A DNA stretch of 6,931 nt. It comes from DASXTS01 sp036505275. GTDB lineage: Bacteria > Actinomycetota > Actinomycetes > Mycobacteriales > Pseudonocardiaceae. The stretch spans positions 1-6,931 of the forward strand of contig DASXTS010000423.1 of assembly GCA_036505275.1 (NCBI GenBank). Reading direction: 5' to 3'. This document shows, piece by piece, positions 6,215-6,931 of the stretch (within the stretch, counting starts at the first letter, position 1; each line of letters opens with the position of its first letter). Both the position numbers and the translations under genes were made by a program. The notes below the pieces were generated by a model, which was given only the letters and a program-made list of their open reading frames with translations, ran no database searches and was not told where the DNA came from.

Positions 6215-6244
6215 GTTGTATGGTCAACCGGATTGTGAAGTAGG
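6215..6244 (+). promoter_or_regulatory. Candidate promoter/operator region of the hydrolase gene
   Basis: This is an AT-richer patch in the 6141-6277 gap. TTGTAT (6216-6221) could be a -35 box, with AGTAGG (6239-6244) as a poor -10 after 17 nt. GTTG and CAAC (6215-6218 and 6225-6228) form a short dyad with a 6-nt spacer overlapping the -35, as a repressor site might. Both signals are weak and are given as candidates only. Confidence 0.2.
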
Positions 6245-6262
6245 CCTCATCCATGGACCATT

Positions 6263-6269
6263 GGGGAGG
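6263..6269 (+). promoter_or_regulatory. Ribosome binding site of the alpha/beta-hydrolase gene
   Basis: GGGGAGG lies 8 nt before the ATG at 6278 and fixes that start. An earlier ATG at 6253 has no comparable site. Confidence 0.8.
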
Positions 6270-6277
6270 TGACGGCA

Positions 6278-6931
6278 ATGGCGCGGTTTGCCCGCACGGC
6301 CGACCTTCCTGGTCGCGGCCGCGCGGTCGTCTGGGATGAACCGGGGCCGCCGCACGCGCCGACGCTGGTGCTGCTGCACGGTTTGGCGCTGACCGCCGAG
6401 CTCAACTGGTTCGGCGTGATCGCCACGCTGCGCCGGCGGTACCGGGTGGTGACACTGGACCTGCGCGGTCACGGCGACGGGCTGCCGATCAGAGGGCCGT
6501 TCACCCTCGAGGGCTGCGCCGACGACGTCGCCGCCGCGGCCGAGGCGCTTGGCATCGACCAGTTCATTCCGGTCGGCTACTCCATGGGTGGCTTCGTCGC
6601 GCAGCTGCTGTGGCGCCGGCATCCGGACCGGGTCGCGGGGCTGGTGCTGTGCGCCACCGCCCGGACCGTGTGGGACTCACCGCTGGAGCACGGTATCTCG
6701 GCGGTGCTGCCGAGCGTCACGCACGCCATCGGGTGGCTGCCCTGGGTCGAGCGGCTGGGTGCCGACCTGCTGGCTTCGAGCCTGCTCGGCCACGGCTCTG
6801 ACCGCCCGGCCCGCGAGTGGGCGCTCGCGCAGATGCGGCGGACCTCGCTCACCACCGCACTCGGTGCCATGCAGGCTGCCTGCGGGTTCGCGTCGCATCG
6901 ATGGATCGGCCTGGTCGACGTGCCGAGCGCC
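6278..6931 (+). CDS. Alpha/beta-hydrolase fold protein (3' truncated)
   Basis: An open frame of 218 codons runs to the last base of the window without a stop. The hydrolase fold is clear: beta strand and oxyanion loop LVLLHGLALT (residues 30-39), DLRGHGDG (61-68), and the nucleophile elbow VGYSMGG (99-105) with Ser102 in GXSXG. RRHPDRVAGLVLCATA (113-128) follows the elbow as in typical family members. The cap region starts at about residue 130. The catalytic acid and His expected in the last third lie beyond the window. Likely activities are esterase, lipase or related C-C/C-O hydrolase, acting in the cytoplasm since no signal peptide is seen; the substrate cannot be told. It is separated from ribBA by 137 bp with its own candidate promoter, so it may be independent. 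Confidence 0.87.
   Translation, partial: MARFARTADLPGRGRAVVWDEPGPPHAPTLVLLHGLALTAELNWFGVIATLRRRYRVVTLDLRGHGDGLPIRGPFTLEGCADDVAAAAEALGIDQFIPVGYSMGGFVAQLLWRRHPDRVAGLVLCATARTVWDSPLEHGISAVLPSVTHAIGWLPWVERLGADLLASSLLGHGSDRPAREWALAQMRRTSLTTALGAMQAACGFASHRWIGLVDVPSA

Noticed and set aside
6220..6261. ATGGTC/GACCAT inverted repeat before the hydrolase gene as an operator
   Set aside because: Only 6 bp with a 30-bp gap and no extension of pairing; expected by chance in this length.
4695..6278. 527-codon open frame on the minus strand opposite ribBA
   Set aside because: It is a GC-rich antisense shadow with Gln/Arg/His-rich composition and no family similarity, while the plus strand encodes a complete RibBA.

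Overview
This window comes from a very GC-rich genome. GTG starts are common, Shine-Dalgarno sites are purine-rich, the clearest terminator lacks a U-tract, and protein composition is rich in Ala, Gly, Arg and Val. This points to an actinobacterium, possibly near the Pseudonocardiales or Streptomyces, but the genus is inferred and cannot be fixed from the sequence. All six supported genes are on the + strand. There is no gene-free stretch over 300 bases, and no tRNA, rRNA, CRISPR array or transposase gene.

Positions 2-3304 are the end of a molybdenum hydroxylase operon of the aerobic CO dehydrogenase family. It runs from a 5'-truncated large Mo-cofactor subunit (coxL-like, with the form II signature AYRGAGR), through the FAD subunit (coxM-like, overlapping the coxL stop), to a coxG-like SRPBCC protein with a repetitive linker and a C-terminal membrane anchor. 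The small [2Fe-2S] subunit (coxS) is not here; the large-then-medium order fits the S-L-M arrangement of form II clusters, so it probably lies just upstream. Together the genes would encode an oxidoreductase that oxidises a small substrate (CO, or an unidentified aldehyde or heterocycle) at the Mo site and passes electrons through Fe-S and FAD towards the membrane, with CoxG as membrane docking or quinone-handling partner. A 16-bp hairpin at 3322-3360 closes this unit.

Positions 3448-4671 encode an LtrA-family polytopic membrane protein of unknown biochemical role. The base after its stop codon begins a 134-bp nested palindrome (4672-4805) with perfect 23-bp terminal inverted repeats and four copies of TACCACCA spaced exactly 32 bp apart, two per strand. 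This is the most unusual non-coding structure here and looks like a MITE-like or repeated extragenic palindromic element, or a phased protein-binding array.

Positions 4848-6140 encode a bifunctional RibBA riboflavin-biosynthesis enzyme, preceded by a small hairpin that abuts its ribosome binding site. No FMN riboswitch is recognisable. Its GTP cyclohydrolase II residues are intact, but the acidic loop of the RibB half is altered (DDPSRENEGD instead of the usual DDEDRENEGD). After a 137-bp gap with a possible weak terminator, an alpha/beta-hydrolase gene starts at 6278 and runs off the window end with its nucleophile motif present.
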